DNA of 55,885 bases from Lachnospiraceae bacterium (GTDB lineage Bacteria; Bacillota; Clostridia; Lachnospirales; Lachnospiraceae): NCBI GenBank assembly GCA_021202075.1, contig JAJQDT010000030.1:3413-59297 (forward strand), given 5' to 3'. Position 1 is the stretch's first letter. Each line of letters starts with the position of its first letter. The notes beneath the pieces are model-generated. The model was given only the letters and a program-made list of their open reading frames with translations. It made no database searches and was not told the origin of the DNA. Positions 41,367 to 49,818 of this stretch are shown here, piece by piece. Both the position numbers and the translations under genes were made by a program.

Positions 41367-42422
41367 TCAATACGTCGAGAACCGGTAAATGGCGGAGATG
41401 GTGTGGCGGATACCGTAGGAGCCGACGCCGTAGCAGCCGGTCCACCAGCCTGCGAACTGTGCCTCAGGGTCGTAGTAGCAGCCGTTGATCCGCACCCAGG
41501 CGTGGCGGGTGAGTCCGTCTGAGGCGCCGTCACGGGAGCCGCTGACACGCCCGCAGACGACATAGGCGTCATAGCCGACCTCACAGGCCAGCGCCGCAAA
41601 AGCGCAGGCGAACGCGTAGCAGTTTCCGCCGCCGCCGGACAGAAACCGATAGGCCATCGCTTTCTGCCAGCCGCTCGCAAAATTGGAAGGGTAGGATCCG
41701 TAGTAATACCAGCGGGAACGGTTGGTGACATAGCTCCAGCAGGCCCGAAGCTTCTGCGCCTGGGTCATGCCGTCGGTTGTGATCTGCGATACGATTTTCA
41801 TAGTCAGCAGCTTCAGGTTTGCCTCCGTGCCGGACTCTGCGTACCCATTGCTATTAAACGTGATATTTTTGAAGGTCGTGTTTTTCTTCAGCTTACCGTT
41901 TTTGGCTGCGTAGCAGAGCTTATTGTTGATAATCAGCCAGCTGGAGGTCGTGGCGCGGCCTTTTTTGTCTACATAATAGGTATCGCCGTTCACCGTAACG
42001 CGCCCGGCAGACGATTTCTTCGCCAGCCTTCCGTTTGCCTTAAAGACATAGATGTAGTTTCCAATCTTGTATCCGCCGACAGCGGCATTGCCGTTTGCCT
42101 TGAAATAGTAGCGATAACCGTTGATGGTCTTCCAGGAGCTGGTCAGCATGGTTCCGTCTTTTTTGTAAAAACGGTATTTACCCTTTTTCGTCTTTACCAG
42201 TCCGCGAAGCACAACCTCCTCCGTTTCGGTCTCTGATTCGATTGCAGAAGCTTCGGTTTCGGAGGCGTCTGTGGATGCTGCCTCTGCCGCGCTGGTTTCA
42301 GCGGATGCAGCTTCGGTCGCAGCCGTCTCTGTACTCTCAGCGGCCAGTGTCCATATGGGACAGGCCATCTGCGCCAGCATAAGAAATGCAATGGCAATGA
42401 GTGTTGTCTGGATCTTTTTCAT
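41367..42422 (-). CDS. Secreted transglutaminase-like protein with cell-wall-binding repeats
   Basis: A 351-residue exported protein. The signal peptide is MKKIQTTLIAIAFLMLAQMACPIWTLAA. An Ala/Ser/Thr/Glu linker (residues ~28-68) is followed by choline/glucan-binding-like repeats (GKYRFYKKDGTMLTSSWKTINGYRYYFKANGNAAVG and two or three more) to about residue 180. The C-terminal domain has a papain/transglutaminase-like triad: cysteine in GGNCYAFACAF near 266, histidine in TRHAWVRI near 309, aspartate in YYDPEAQF near 322. It may crosslink or cleave wall-associated proteins. The ATG at 42422 follows GGGAGGA; the frame to 42485 is rejected. Confidence 0.87.
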   Translation of the reverse strand: MKKIQTTLIAIAFLMLAQMACPIWTLAAESTETAATEAASAETSAAEAASTDASETEASAIESETETEEVVLRGLVKTKKGKYRFYKKDGTMLTSSWKTINGYRYYFKANGNAAVGGYKIGNYIYVFKANGRLAKKSSAGRVTVNGDTYYVDKKGRATTSSWLIINNKLCYAAKNGKLKKNTTFKNITFNSNGYAESGTEANLKLLTMKIVSQITTDGMTQAQKLRACWSYVTNRSRWYYYGSYPSNFASGWQKAMAYRFLSGGGGNCYAFACAFAALACEVGYDAYVVCGRVSGSRDGASDGLTRHAWVRINGCYYDPEAQFAGWWTGCYGVGSYGIRHTISAIYRFSTY

Positions 42423-42555
42423 CTGTAGTGTCCTCCCTGATTTTATAAAGCTTCGCCCAACCGGCCGGTTCGGGTGGATTTTCATTGATTATACGCGAAA
42501 AAAAGATGATTTGCAACCGTGCGTTTGGATTTGTCGTAGTCTTCTTCATCGTAAA

Positions 42556-42667
42556 CTAAGGAAGTGTTGCGAAATAACTTAGGAACTGGCACGGAATAAC
42601 CTGAGCAGATTGTGCTTCACACGTTATCCGGCACAACCTGCATATGTTATTTTGTAACAGCTCCTAA
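42556..42667 (+). repeat. MITE-like element with terminal inverted repeats (CTAAGGA family)
   Basis: A 112-base segment bounded by CTAAGGAAGTGTTGCGAAAT-AAC on the left and GTTATTTTGTAACAGCTCCT-AAG on the right; 18 of 23 positions pair as inverted ends. A second left-end-like sequence CTTAGGAACTGGCACGGAAT begins at 42578. It is non-coding. The rest of the gap 42423-42810 holds AT-rich sequence and presumably the HD-gene promoter, which I cannot place. Confidence 0.7.
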
Positions 42668-42810
42668 GCGTTACATACGAAGCAGGCTTTGCCCTGGAAA
42701 AATGTCAAATTTTCATCAAAACATACTTGGAAAAATGACATATGTGAGGTAAAATTTTATTGGAAAATGTACAAAACGGTTTGAGAAATATTTGGCGTCG
42801 GAGGTATCAC

Positions 42811-43305
42811 ATGGTAGCAAAAGCGGTAGAGAAGATGATTTTGTTTTATGAAGGAAGCGTCCATGACATTGAGCATTTTTTGAAGGTATGGGGCTATGCA
42901 AAAACGATCGGCGAGCTGGAAGGCCTGGATGGCGATACACAGCTGACACTGGAGCTGGCCGCCGTTGCGCACGACATCGCCTGCCCGCTGTGCCGCATAA
43001 AATATGGAAATACGGTGGGCGAGCATCAGCAGACGGAGGGGATTCCCCTGACAAAAGAGTTTTATTCAGACTTTCATCTGCCCGAAAAGCAGCTGGAGCG
43101 GATTTGTTATCTGGTGGGGCGCCATCACACGTATAAGGATATTGACGGCCTCGATTATCAGATTTTGCTGGAGGCGGATTTTCTGGTGAATGCCTCGGAA
43201 AGCCAGATGAGCCGCCGGACAATTGAGAATTTCGGGAAAAATGTATTTCGCACGGAAACCGGGCGGAAGCTGCTTTCGGAAATCTATCAGCGATGCGAAT
43301 CCTGA
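42811..43305 (+). CDS. HD-domain phosphohydrolase-like protein
   Basis: A 164-residue metal-dependent HD-domain protein. EGSVHDIEHFLKVWGYAKTIGELEG supplies the first histidine, AAVAHDIACPLC the HD pair near residue 52, GEHQQTEG a third region, and CYLVGRHHTY and EADFLVNASE later ligands. Small proteins of this type hydrolyse nucleotides or related phosphates; the substrate here is unknown. The ATG at 42811 follows GGAGGTATC; the longer frame from 42760 is rejected. Confidence 0.83.
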   Translation: MVAKAVEKMILFYEGSVHDIEHFLKVWGYAKTIGELEGLDGDTQLTLELAAVAHDIACPLCRIKYGNTVGEHQQTEGIPLTKEFYSDFHLPEKQLERICYLVGRHHTYKDIDGLDYQILLEADFLVNASESQMSRRTIENFGKNVFRTETGRKLLSEIYQRCES

Positions 43306-43400
43306 CCAGGCAGGAATGTCACTGAAAAAAGGATAAGCCATAAATGAAAGACGGAAAACAAAATATTATTATCTGTGAGAAATAAGAAAGGAAAACTGTC

Positions 43401-44105
43401 ATGATCATGTATGCTGCGATGCTGGTGGTTGGGTTTGTTTACCTGGTTCTGATGATTGCCGCGCGGGTTCGCGGCGCCGGATGGCAGGCAACGGTGCTGA
43501 AGTCTTTTACAAGCTTCTTTTTCCTGATGACCCTGGGCGCGGCGGCACTGGCGGAACACAGCCACCTGCAGTTTGCCGTGTTTGTCGGCGGCGGGCTTCT
43601 GCTCGGTCTGCTCGGCGACATCTGGCTGGATTTGAAATTCCTGTATCCGGAGGATTCGGACATCTGGACGATGATGGGATTTCTGGTATTTCTGGTCGGA
43701 CACTTTTTCTACCTGGACGCGGTCTTTTTAACGGCCGGCATCCGGCAGGAGGCGGTCGCAGCCGGACTTGCGGGCGCACTGCTTGCGATTGCTTTTATCT
43801 GCGCGGGAGAAAAGCCGATGCACCTTCAGTATGGAAAGTTTAAGACTATCTCCACGGTATACGGCGCGGTGCTGTTTTTCATGGCAGTGTATACCCTTGT
43901 ATCTGCGGTTCTTTTGCGTAACATAGGACTGCTCGTGATGGGAGCCGGAAGCGCGCTGTTCCTGCTGTCGGATCTGGTGCTTTCCAATATCTATTTCGGC
44001 GAGAACCGGAATGGCCCGGTGTGGATTGCGGTCAACTATGTTCTGTATTATGCCGGGCAGTATCTGATCGCATCGTCGGTTCTGTGGATCGGAAAGACGT
44101 TCTGA
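43401..44105 (+). CDS. YhhN/TMEM86-family lysoplasmalogenase-like membrane protein
   Basis: A 234-residue protein with about eight membrane segments. Family features: VLKSFTSFFFLM near residue 32, GGGLLLGLLGDIWLDLKF near 68, GFLVFLVGHFFYLDAVF near 92, and MGAGSALFLLSDLVLSNIYF near 180. Related enzymes cleave the vinyl-ether bond of lysoplasmalogens, lipids that many anaerobic Clostridia make. The ATG follows AAAGGAAAACTGTC. It stands 95 bases after the HD gene and may share its transcript. Confidence 0.85.
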   Translation: MIMYAAMLVVGFVYLVLMIAARVRGAGWQATVLKSFTSFFFLMTLGAAALAEHSHLQFAVFVGGGLLLGLLGDIWLDLKFLYPEDSDIWTMMGFLVFLVGHFFYLDAVFLTAGIRQEAVAAGLAGALLAIAFICAGEKPMHLQYGKFKTISTVYGAVLFFMAVYTLVSAVLLRNIGLLVMGAGSALFLLSDLVLSNIYFGENRNGPVWIAVNYVLYYAGQYLIASSVLWIGKTF

Positions 44106-44384
44106 TGCGGGCCTGCAATTCCGGAAACAAATAATTGCCAGGAAGGATCGCTGCTGAAAGCGATTGTGACTTCAACGACAATTTTTTAATATTATATCAC
44201 AAAAGATTAACGATCGTAACTATATCACGCATAAATTCGTATTAAAAAATTAATATTTACATAATTCCTGTTTGCTTTATGGTTGTTTCCGAAAATAAAT
44301 TGTGTTAAGATGAGGACAGCAGAAAGGGATACGTTCGCTTCTGATTTATGAGGGTCAGGCGCTTAAGAACGATTTCCTGCGCAC
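44106..44384. other. AT-rich spacer upstream of the first LRR gene
   Basis: About 280 bases with no gene. The part 44185-44300 is clearly more AT-rich than its surroundings. A TTAAGAT near 44306 is a possible -10 element for the large LRR gene, without a strong -35. Confidence 0.35.
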
Positions 44385-44530
44385 CGATTCTCTATTGCGC
44401 GGCTTCCATTATATGTCCATACTCGTGAAACGAGTATGGACGTAGGCCGCGCCCCTCGCCGGGTGGCATCCCACGCTTCGCATGGGATATGCAATCGCGA
44501 AGCGATTCTCTATTGCGCGGCTTCCATTTG
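44385..44530 (-). repeat. GGATGCCACCCGGCGAGGG-family repeat, copy 4 (inverted)
   Basis: The inverse of this segment matches 35836-35965 closely: AAGCCGCGCAATAGAGAATC, the AATCGCTTCGCGATT hairpin, CATGCGAAGCGTGGGATGCC, ACCCGGCGAGGGGCGCGG, then the CCATACTCG/CGAGTATGG hairpin. TCTCTATTGCGCGGCTTCCA occurs at both ends, so the unit is bracketed by a direct repeat of about 22 bases. It ends about 50 bases before the first LRR gene. Confidence 0.78.
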
Positions 44531-44582
44531 GCAAAATTTTGGTTCCGGTTTGTCCGGGTTAGATAACAGGAGGTGAAGTACC

Positions 44583-47500
44583 ATGATGAAAAAAACAGTG
44601 GCTGTTCTGCTGGCTGTTACCTTATGCGTGCTTACACCGGCGGAGGCTGTGTTGTGCGACGGACTGGACAGCACGGAAACGGTCATTCTTCTGGATTCGG
44701 AGGAAGATGCTGCGTCCGCGCAGGATGACGGTGAAACTTCTGAGGAAGATGCAGAAGCGAATTCGGAGAATGCAGAAAGCACAGAGGATGCAGAAACTGC
44801 AGATGATACAGAGAATGCGGATGCTTCAGCGGCAGATACAGAGGATACGAGAGCTTCGGCAGCAGAAGCTGCAGAGGATACGGATACTTCCGGAGCAGGA
44901 GAAGATGCCGCGCAGAGCACAGAAAGTGATTCGGAAGATGCTACGCAGAGCACAGAAAGCGATTCAGAAGATGCTGTGCAGAGCGCAGAAAGCGATTCAG
45001 AAGAAGCTGCGCAGAGCAGCACAGAAAGTGATTCGGAAGATGCAGCAGAAGAGGCGTCCGAGCAATTACTCATCGAAGAAATTACAGAAATCGAGGATGC
45101 TGAGGAAATCGATGAGGCGGTGGAAACATCGGAGGATGGGATCGCTGCGGTATCTTTGGATGATGATTCCGCGGTGGCGGTCAGCGATGCTTCGGGTTCC
45201 TGCGGCTCAGACGTGACCTATACTTTGAGCGACGGGGTTCTGACCATCAGCGGAAGCGGTGATATGACGAATTATGCCGTTTCTTCTTCGAGCTATTATG
45301 TGCCGTGGATGGATTACTGTGATGAAATTACGGAGGTCGTGATTGAGAGCGGCGTGACTTCGATTGGCGATTACGCGTTTTGCATGTGCACAGCTCTGGA
45401 AAGTGTGGAAATCCCGGATACCATTACATATGTGGGAGGCTGCTCGTTTTACGGCTGTTCTTCCCTGACGGAACTGGAGCTGCCGGACAGTGTGGAGGAG
45501 ATCGACAGCTACGCGTTTTTATACTGCACTGGGCTGACGGAGCTGGTTTTGCCGGATTCTCTGACGGCAATCAGTAAGATGATGCTTGCCGGATGCAGCA
45601 GTCTGACAAGCGTGACGATTCCGGATTCTGTGACGTCCATTGCGGATTCCGCGTTTGCTTATTGCACCGCGCTGACGTCGGTCACGATAGCGGCAGGTGT
45701 GACGTCCATCGGGGACTATGTATTTGACGGCTGCAGCGCGCTTGAGGAAATCAAGGTTTCCGGCGATAATACGGCTTACTGTGCGGTGGACGGTGTATTA
45801 TTTGACATCGATCAGACGACCCTGATTCTGTATCCGATGGCGAAGACGGACAGCTCGTATGCGATTCCATCGACGGTGACGACGATTAATGCGATCGCGT
45901 TTTATGAATGCACGGCTCTGACGTCGATTACGATACCGGACAGTGTGACCGCCATCGGGGATTATGCGTTTGAAGGGTGTACCGGACTGACGAGCGTTGA
46001 GTTACCGGGCAGCGTGACCGAGGACGGTATGGGAGATGGCATCTTCTATGATTGCTCCGGCCTTACAGAGATTTCGTTGGGGAGCGGCCTGACAACCATC
46101 GGAAATTATATGTTTGACGCATGTAAAAGCCTGACAACCATCGCGATTCCGGATACCGTGACAACAATTGGCGATATGGCATTTTACGGATGTACTGCTT
46201 TGGAGAGCGTTACTGGCGGCGACGCGCTAACATCTATTGGGGAATACGCGTTTTATAAATGTACGGCTCTGACGACCATCAGCTTACCAGATGGGTTGAC
46301 TGCGGTGGAGGATTATACCTTTTATAAATGCACCTCTCTGACAGAGATTGCCCTGCCGGATGCGGTAACGTCTATTGGGGACTATGTGTTTTATGGCTGT
46401 ATCGGCCTGACGGAGATGACTCTGCCGGATAGCGTGACGTCGATTGGGAGTTTTGCGTTTTATGGATGTACGGCTCTGACGGAGATCGCCCTGCCGGACG
46501 CTCTTGAATCTCTGGGAGCGTATGCGTTTTACAATTGTACCTCGCTGGCGTTCATTGCGTTGCCGAATGGCCTTACCGAGATCGGAAACCGCACGTTCTA
46601 TCAATGTACCGCTCTGGCAGAGATCACCCTGCCGGATGCCCTCACATCGATTGGAACTTATGCGTTCTATGGCTGTACGGCTTTGACGGACATTACCTTG
46701 CCGGACAGCCTGGAATCGGTAGGCAACTATGCATTTTATGGCTGTACGGCTCTGACGACCATTATCCTGCCGGACAGTCTGACATCGATCGGGAATTATA
46801 TGTTTTATGGCTGTACGTCTCTGGATACCATTACCCTGCCGGATAGTCTGACATCGATTGGGAATTACGCATTCTATGGCTGTACGTCTCTGGAGACCAT
46901 TACCCTGCCGGACAGTCTTGAAACAGTGGGCAATTATGCGTTTTATAACTGTACCGCCCTGACAACGGTGACGATTGGCTGCGGAATCACTTCGGTCGGT
47001 ACATACGCGTTTGAAAACTGCAGCAGCCTGGAGGCCGCTTATTATGGGAGTATCGCGGCAGACTGGGAGGAGGTCAGCGTCGAAGACGGCAATACCTGCC
47101 TTACAGATGTCCTTTATTACGATCTTACTGTATGTACCGTGACGCTGGAATCGGATGCGGTGGTTTACGATGGTGAAGAGCAGGAGCCCTCTGTCACGGT
47201 GGCGAAGGACGATACCAGTCTGACGGAAGGAACGGATTATGATGTGTCGTACGCAGACAATCTGGATGTCGGTACCGCGACCGTCACAGTCAGCGGAATC
47301 AATGACTATATCGGCACGGCATCCGCGACATTCTCAATCTGTATTGCGGATCTGTCGGATGCGGAGATTACTATTTCCTCAGCAGAGGAATCCGAAGACC
47401 TTATTTATGACGGAACAGCAAAAACACCGGAGTTTACCGTGATCGTCGGAGAGGATACACTGGTTAAGGATGAAGATTTCACGGCAGAATACAGTGATAA

Positions 47501-48677
47501 TACGAACGCAGGCACTGCGAGCCTGACCATTACCGGTATTAATAATTATACAGGTACCGCGACAGAAACCTTTACAATCAGCGCGGCGGATTTATCATCG
47601 GCAGACCTGACTATATCGACAACCAGTTATACATATGATGGCAGCGCGAAAGAGCCGGAAATTGAAGTGACGATGACTCTGGCGGACGAAGAAGTAACGC
47701 TGACCGCCGAAACCGATTATGAAGTTTCCTATACGGATAATACAAATGCGGGCACTGCAACTGTGACGGTGACCGGAGAGGGGAATTTCGCCGGATCCGT
47801 CGCCGGAACATTCGAAATCGAGAAAGCAACGCAGACTCTGACTCCGTCTGTGGAGACAGCCTCCATTGATGTAGGAGAAACGCTTACGATAACCGTAAGC
47901 GGAAGCGGGGAAATGACCTTTGAATCCAGTGCCCCGTCCGTTGCGAAGGTGGACAGCGATACAGGCGCGGTGACCGGTGTATCGGAGGGCAGTGCGACAA
48001 TTACTGTTACAGCCGAGGATGACAATTATTATACCGCCAGTGCGGAAGTGAGTATAACGGTCACGGAGGCAGAATCAGAGACGGAAACGTCAACAACCGG
48101 AACGACAACAACTGAAATGACGACAACCGAAACTACGACGACCGGGACAACGACTGAAACGACAACAACGGAAGAGGCGGACGATTCTGAGTCGGCAGCT
48201 GTAGTGGCAGAGACAGCCGCGGGAAATGATGAAAATACCGATAGTAATGGGCCAGGTGGCAGCTCCGGGACTTCTTCCGCCGACAGCAATAGCGGCAGCA
48301 GTTCAGAAATTATGGTCAGCGATGTGAGTACCGGATCAACCGGAAACACGGAAAGCACGGAGTCGGACACTTCGACTATGGTTACCGTGAAGAAAACAAA
48401 GCTGACCAGCGTGAAAAGTACCGCTGCGCGGAAGATCACCGTGAAGTGGAAAAAGAAGAGCGGCGTGAGCGGCTATCAGATTCAGTATTCCACGAGCAAA
48501 ACGTTCAAAAAAGGGAATAAGAAAGTCAAAGTCTCCGGTGCGAAAAAGAAGAAAAAGGTGATTTCAAAATTAAAAAGCGGGAAGACGTACTATGTGCGCA
48601 TCCGGACCTATAAAGTTGTAAATGGAAAGACTTATTATAGTGCCTGGAGCACGAAGAAGAAGGTGAAAGTGAAGTAA
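44583..48677 (+). CDS. BspA-type leucine-rich-repeat surface protein 1
   Basis: A 1364-residue exported protein. Signal peptide residues 1-23; an acidic low-complexity region to ~190 includes repeats of ESDSEDA type (residues ~118-160). A BspA cap CGSDVTYTLSDGVLTISGSG sits near 208. Some 23 LRR_5 units (AFYGCTALTTITLPDSLTSI-like) cover ~250-835. Three MBG/Ig-like domains follow (VVYDGEEQEPSVTV... to 1079), a Big_2 domain (1081-1161), a Thr/Glu linker and a C-terminal fibronectin type III domain (1268-1364) ending in lysine-rich text. No sortase motif is seen, so it is secreted or held by charge. Such proteins are thought to mediate adhesion. AGGAGGTGA precedes the ATG. Confidence 0.92.
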   Translation: MMKKTVAVLLAVTLCVLTPAEAVLCDGLDSTETVILLDSEEDAASAQDDGETSEEDAEANSENAESTEDAETADDTENADASAADTEDTRASAAEAAEDTDTSGAGEDAAQSTESDSEDATQSTESDSEDAVQSAESDSEEAAQSSTESDSEDAAEEASEQLLIEEITEIEDAEEIDEAVETSEDGIAAVSLDDDSAVAVSDASGSCGSDVTYTLSDGVLTISGSGDMTNYAVSSSSYYVPWMDYCDEITEVVIESGVTSIGDYAFCMCTALESVEIPDTITYVGGCSFYGCSSLTELELPDSVEEIDSYAFLYCTGLTELVLPDSLTAISKMMLAGCSSLTSVTIPDSVTSIADSAFAYCTALTSVTIAAGVTSIGDYVFDGCSALEEIKVSGDNTAYCAVDGVLFDIDQTTLILYPMAKTDSSYAIPSTVTTINAIAFYECTALTSITIPDSVTAIGDYAFEGCTGLTSVELPGSVTEDGMGDGIFYDCSGLTEISLGSGLTTIGNYMFDACKSLTTIAIPDTVTTIGDMAFYGCTALESVTGGDALTSIGEYAFYKCTALTTISLPDGLTAVEDYTFYKCTSLTEIALPDAVTSIGDYVFYGCIGLTEMTLPDSVTSIGSFAFYGCTALTEIALPDALESLGAYAFYNCTSLAFIALPNGLTEIGNRTFYQCTALAEITLPDALTSIGTYAFYGCTALTDITLPDSLESVGNYAFYGCTALTTIILPDSLTSIGNYMFYGCTSLDTITLPDSLTSIGNYAFYGCTSLETITLPDSLETVGNYAFYNCTALTTVTIGCGITSVGTYAFENCSSLEAAYYGSIAADWEEVSVEDGNTCLTDVLYYDLTVCTVTLESDAVVYDGEEQEPSVTVAKDDTSLTEGTDYDVSYADNLDVGTATVTVSGINDYIGTASATFSICIADLSDAEITISSAEESEDLIYDGTAKTPEFTVIVGEDTLVKDEDFTAEYSDNTNAGTASLTITGINNYTGTATETFTISAADLSSADLTISTTSYTYDGSAKEPEIEVTMTLADEEVTLTAETDYEVSYTDNTNAGTATVTVTGEGNFAGSVAGTFEIEKATQTLTPSVETASIDVGETLTITVSGSGEMTFESSAPSVAKVDSDTGAVTGVSEGSATITVTAEDDNYYTASAEVSITVTEAESETETSTTGTTTTEMTTTETTTTGTTTETTTTEEADDSESAAVVAETAAGNDENTDSNGPGGSSGTSSADSNSGSSSEIMVSDVSTGSTGNTESTESDTSTMVTVKKTKLTSVKSTAARKITVKWKKKSGVSGYQIQYSTSKTFKKGNKKVKVSGAKKKKKVISKLKSGKTYYVRIRTYKVVNGKTYYSAWSTKKKVKVK

Positions 48678-48756
48678 TAGATCAGCGTACGCGGCATGGA
48701 TGTGACCGGTATTTACTGGCCAGCCTGAGGCAGATATTGTTTACCTGTAGCAAATT

Positions 48757-48792
48757 AAAACAGCGCATTCGATAAAGGAATGTGCTGTTTTC
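48757..48792. terminator. Intrinsic terminator after the first LRR gene
   Basis: AAAACAGCGCATTC pairs with GAATGTGCTGTTTTC around a GATAAAG loop. A-run and T-run make it usable from both sides, although the converging HAD gene ends 150 bases further on. Confidence 0.85.
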
Positions 48793-48920
48793 TTGTACAG
48801 GCGCGAGCAGGATTAGTAGCTCCTCCGCTATAAGGAATCCTTCGACTTTGTCGGCAATCCCTATGACGGAACTCGCGACCGATACATCGGATAGGGAGGG
48901 GGTCCTTCTATCCGATGTGT
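48793..48920 (+). repeat. Divergent relative of the double-hairpin element, after a terminator
   Basis: It follows a terminator T-tract like the four clear copies. It has a GGAATCC-type region and then hairpin 2, ATCGGATAG (48886-48894)/CTATCCGAT (48908-48916), the same stem sequence as copies 1 and 2. The ATGCACACGG start and hairpin 1 are not recognisable, so membership is tentative. Confidence 0.45.
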
Positions 48921-48938
48921 CCGAAGATTCTGTGCGGC

Positions 48939-49553
48939 TTAGGCCAGTTGTGCCACCAGAGCTTGTAGCTCCCGCATGGCCTGCGCCTGGTTCTGAAAGA
49001 CAATCGCGTGAAAGCCAAGTGCGCGGGCTGCCTCAACATTTGCGGGAGTGTCGTCGAAGAAGACGGATTCTTCCGGAACGACCTGCGGACATCGCGCGAG
49101 GAACGCGCGGAAAATCTGCGGTTCCGGCTTGCTCCAGCCAGATTCGCAGGAAAACAGTCCACCATCCATCAGCGGCAGGAAATCGAGCGCCTTTTTCGTC
49201 CGCTCGATCATCCAGAAGGAATAGTTGGAGAGATACCAGGTGTGAAATCCCTGCGCCTGCAGATCCTGAATCCACGGAATCGCGTAGTCCAGCCGGCAGA
49301 CCGATCCGCAGGAATGGTCAAAGACGCGCAGGACATCGTCATGGTATTCGGGCCGGGCAAGCGAGACTAATTCTTCGCGCAGCTGGCTGACAGGCTTAAT
49401 GCTGCGGTCCAGATCCTTCCAGACCGAAGCGCCGAAGACCGTACTTTTGATGTTTTTTTCCTTTTCCGGATCAAAATGAAAGTGTTTTATGTAGGAATCC
49501 GGGTCAAATCCGACCAGAACGTTTCCAATGTCAAAAATAATATGTTTAACCAT
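48939..49553 (-). CDS. HAD-family hydrolase
   Basis: A 204-residue haloacid-dehalogenase-type phosphatase of the YihX-like group. Motif I is IIFDIGNVLVGFD (the first aspartate is the nucleophile), motif II is WYLSNYS, motif III is the lysine in SGWSKPEPQIF, and motif IV is VFFDDTPANVEAA. A helical cap lies between residues 20 and 85. Relatives act on sugar phosphates such as glucose-1-phosphate. The ATG at 49553 has an AAAGGAAAAG ribosome site. It stands alone on the minus strand between an LRR gene and an ATPase gene. Confidence 0.9.
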   Translation of the reverse strand: MVKHIIFDIGNVLVGFDPDSYIKHFHFDPEKEKNIKSTVFGASVWKDLDRSIKPVSQLREELVSLARPEYHDDVLRVFDHSCGSVCRLDYAIPWIQDLQAQGFHTWYLSNYSFWMIERTKKALDFLPLMDGGLFSCESGWSKPEPQIFRAFLARCPQVVPEESVFFDDTPANVEAARALGFHAIVFQNQAQAMRELQALVAQLA

Positions 49554-49818
49554 GGTCTGTCTTTTCCTTTCGTGATTTTACGTTCTCCATCATATCAGAA
49601 ATCATTTGAGTTCTCAATGGAAAAATGGAAAAGAAGCTCCCGCCATGTTCATGTGCGGCTTTTGACTGATACTGAGATTGGGATATGATTGTATGCTCAT
49701 GCGATTGTATGCTCATTGAACCAAAACTTTTCTTGATAACCAAATGCATTTGTGGTAAGCTTTCTACAATTCAACCGATTGTGTTTCGGCGTTTTTAGCG
49801 AGCGAAGGAGGTGGCAGT
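49554..49818. other. Spacer with promoter of the second AAA-ATPase gene and a short direct repeat
   Basis: GATTGTATGCTCAT occurs twice in tandem (49687-49701 and 49703-49716). TTGATA (49733-49738), 17 bases, TAAGCT (49756-49761) is a plausible promoter for the following gene. No coding content is seen. Confidence 0.5.

Noticed and set aside
47611..48439. Minus-strand frames opposite the Ig-like and Thr-rich parts of the first LRR protein
   Set aside because: Val/Ser/Thr-rich mirror of low-complexity coding sequence.
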